From Actinomycetota bacterium (GTDB lineage Bacteria; Actinomycetota; Humimicrobiia; Humimicrobiales; Humimicrobiaceae), in the NCBI GenBank assembly GCA_018894445.1, contig JAHIPJ010000174.1, positions 1 through 6,901 of the forward strand: 6,901 nucleotides of DNA, read 5' to 3'. Shown in pieces: positions 6,440 through 6,901 of the stretch (positions are counted from its first letter, which is position 1; each line of letters begins with the position of its first letter). The translations under genes were made by a program, and so were the position numbers. The notes below the pieces were generated by a model. That model did no database searches and was not told where the DNA came from. It saw only the letters and a list, made by a program, of their open reading frames with translations.

Positions 6440-6901
6440 ATGACAATACCTGGTTTCATTAAAAGACTTTTAACCGGTTTATATAACAGTATCAGGCGTT
6501 TTCCAGTCACAATAGCTTTTTCAGCAGTTGTTGTTATTATGGGAATTGTTCAGTTACACTGGGATAATATAAGCGAAAACCCAAGAACGTTCCTGACGCG
6601 TTTACAGATGACACTTGCAATGGGTATACCGCTTTCTCTGTCCATTAGGATTTTCTTTGAAAGATTCAGAATCATAAAGTCATATTTCAAGGCTTTGACT
6701 TATCTTGCAGGAGCTGTATTACTTATACTATATTATTTCATACTGCTGAAGGAAATCAACCTGGTTTCAGGGATACGGTATGCAGCAGTAAATATTGCTT
6801 TATATCTTTGTTTTATCTTTATCCCTTACCTGTTCAAAATAAGGATTTTTGAAATGTACGTTATAAAACTATTTACCAGATTCATAATAACATTTGTTTA
6901 T
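6440..6901 (+). CDS. DUF4153-family multi-pass membrane protein, N-terminal part (runs off right edge)
   Basis: The first 154 codons are open to the window edge. The protein begins with a short basic, amphipathic stretch (FIKRLLTGLYNSIRRFP) and then hydrophobic segments at about residues 22-39, 51-72, 84-103 and 112-132, so it is an integral membrane protein. The pattern RRFPVTIAFS followed by a second segment with LAMGIPLSLSIRIFFER (59-75) is what I recall of DUF4153 proteins of low-GC Gram-positive bacteria. Their function is unknown to me. The ATG is supported by a strong ribosome-binding site and an extended -10 promoter. It is divergent from the hopanoid operon and probably unrelated to it. 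The family call rests on memory of the motif; membrane location is more certain. Confidence 0.75.
   Translation, partial: MTIPGFIKRLLTGLYNSIRRFPVTIAFSAVVVIMGIVQLHWDNISENPRTFLTRLQMTLAMGIPLSLSIRIFFERFRIIKSYFKALTYLAGAVLLILYYFILLKEINLVSGIRYAAVNIALYLCFIFIPYLFKIRIFEMYVIKLFTRFIITFVY

Overview
The window is AT-rich bacterial DNA dominated by one leftward (minus-strand) gene cluster for isoprenoid and hopanoid biosynthesis. It reads, in transcription order from about 5.9 kb down to base 1: a 5'-truncated COG4091-type oxidoreductase with a SAF domain, a short-chain polyprenyl diphosphate synthase, type 2 isopentenyl-diphosphate isomerase (fni), the hopanoid radical SAM enzyme HpnH, the hopanoid-associated epimerase-like protein HpnA, and the N-terminal 251 codons of a squalene-hopene cyclase that runs off the left edge. 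From the prenyl synthase onward the genes are 9 bp apart, overlap by 4 bp, are 1 bp apart, or overlap by 14 bp. That spacing is what a single translationally coupled operon looks like. Together they would balance IPP and DMAPP, condense them to a prenyl diphosphate, cyclise squalene to a hopene and extend it with an adenosyl side chain. Squalene synthesis genes and HpnG are not in the window.

The right part holds a gene-poor stretch (about 5.89-6.44 kb). It starts with a 174-bp segment bounded by 19-bp inverted repeats (18/19 identical), which looks like a small non-autonomous transposable element or an IS remnant. Its left end lies exactly where recognisable homology of the COG4091 gene stops, so that gene has lost its first ~90-100 codons (the NAD(P)-binding glycine-rich loop). 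Two stem-loops follow, then a good extended -10 promoter.

That promoter and a strong Shine-Dalgarno site lead into a rightward gene starting at 6440: the first 154 codons of a multi-pass membrane protein that I assign to the DUF4153 family.

The low GC content, the perfect AAGGAGGTG ribosome-binding site, the TTG start and a DUF4153 protein fit a low-GC Bacillota (clostridia-like) organism. This is inference; hopanoid genes also occur in other anaerobic lineages. The most interesting point is the genetic linkage of a COG4091 oxidoreductase to isoprenoid genes. The DXR-like (DRL) enzyme of Brucella, an alternative first committed enzyme of the MEP pathway, belongs to the same broad group of homoserine-dehydrogenase-like proteins.
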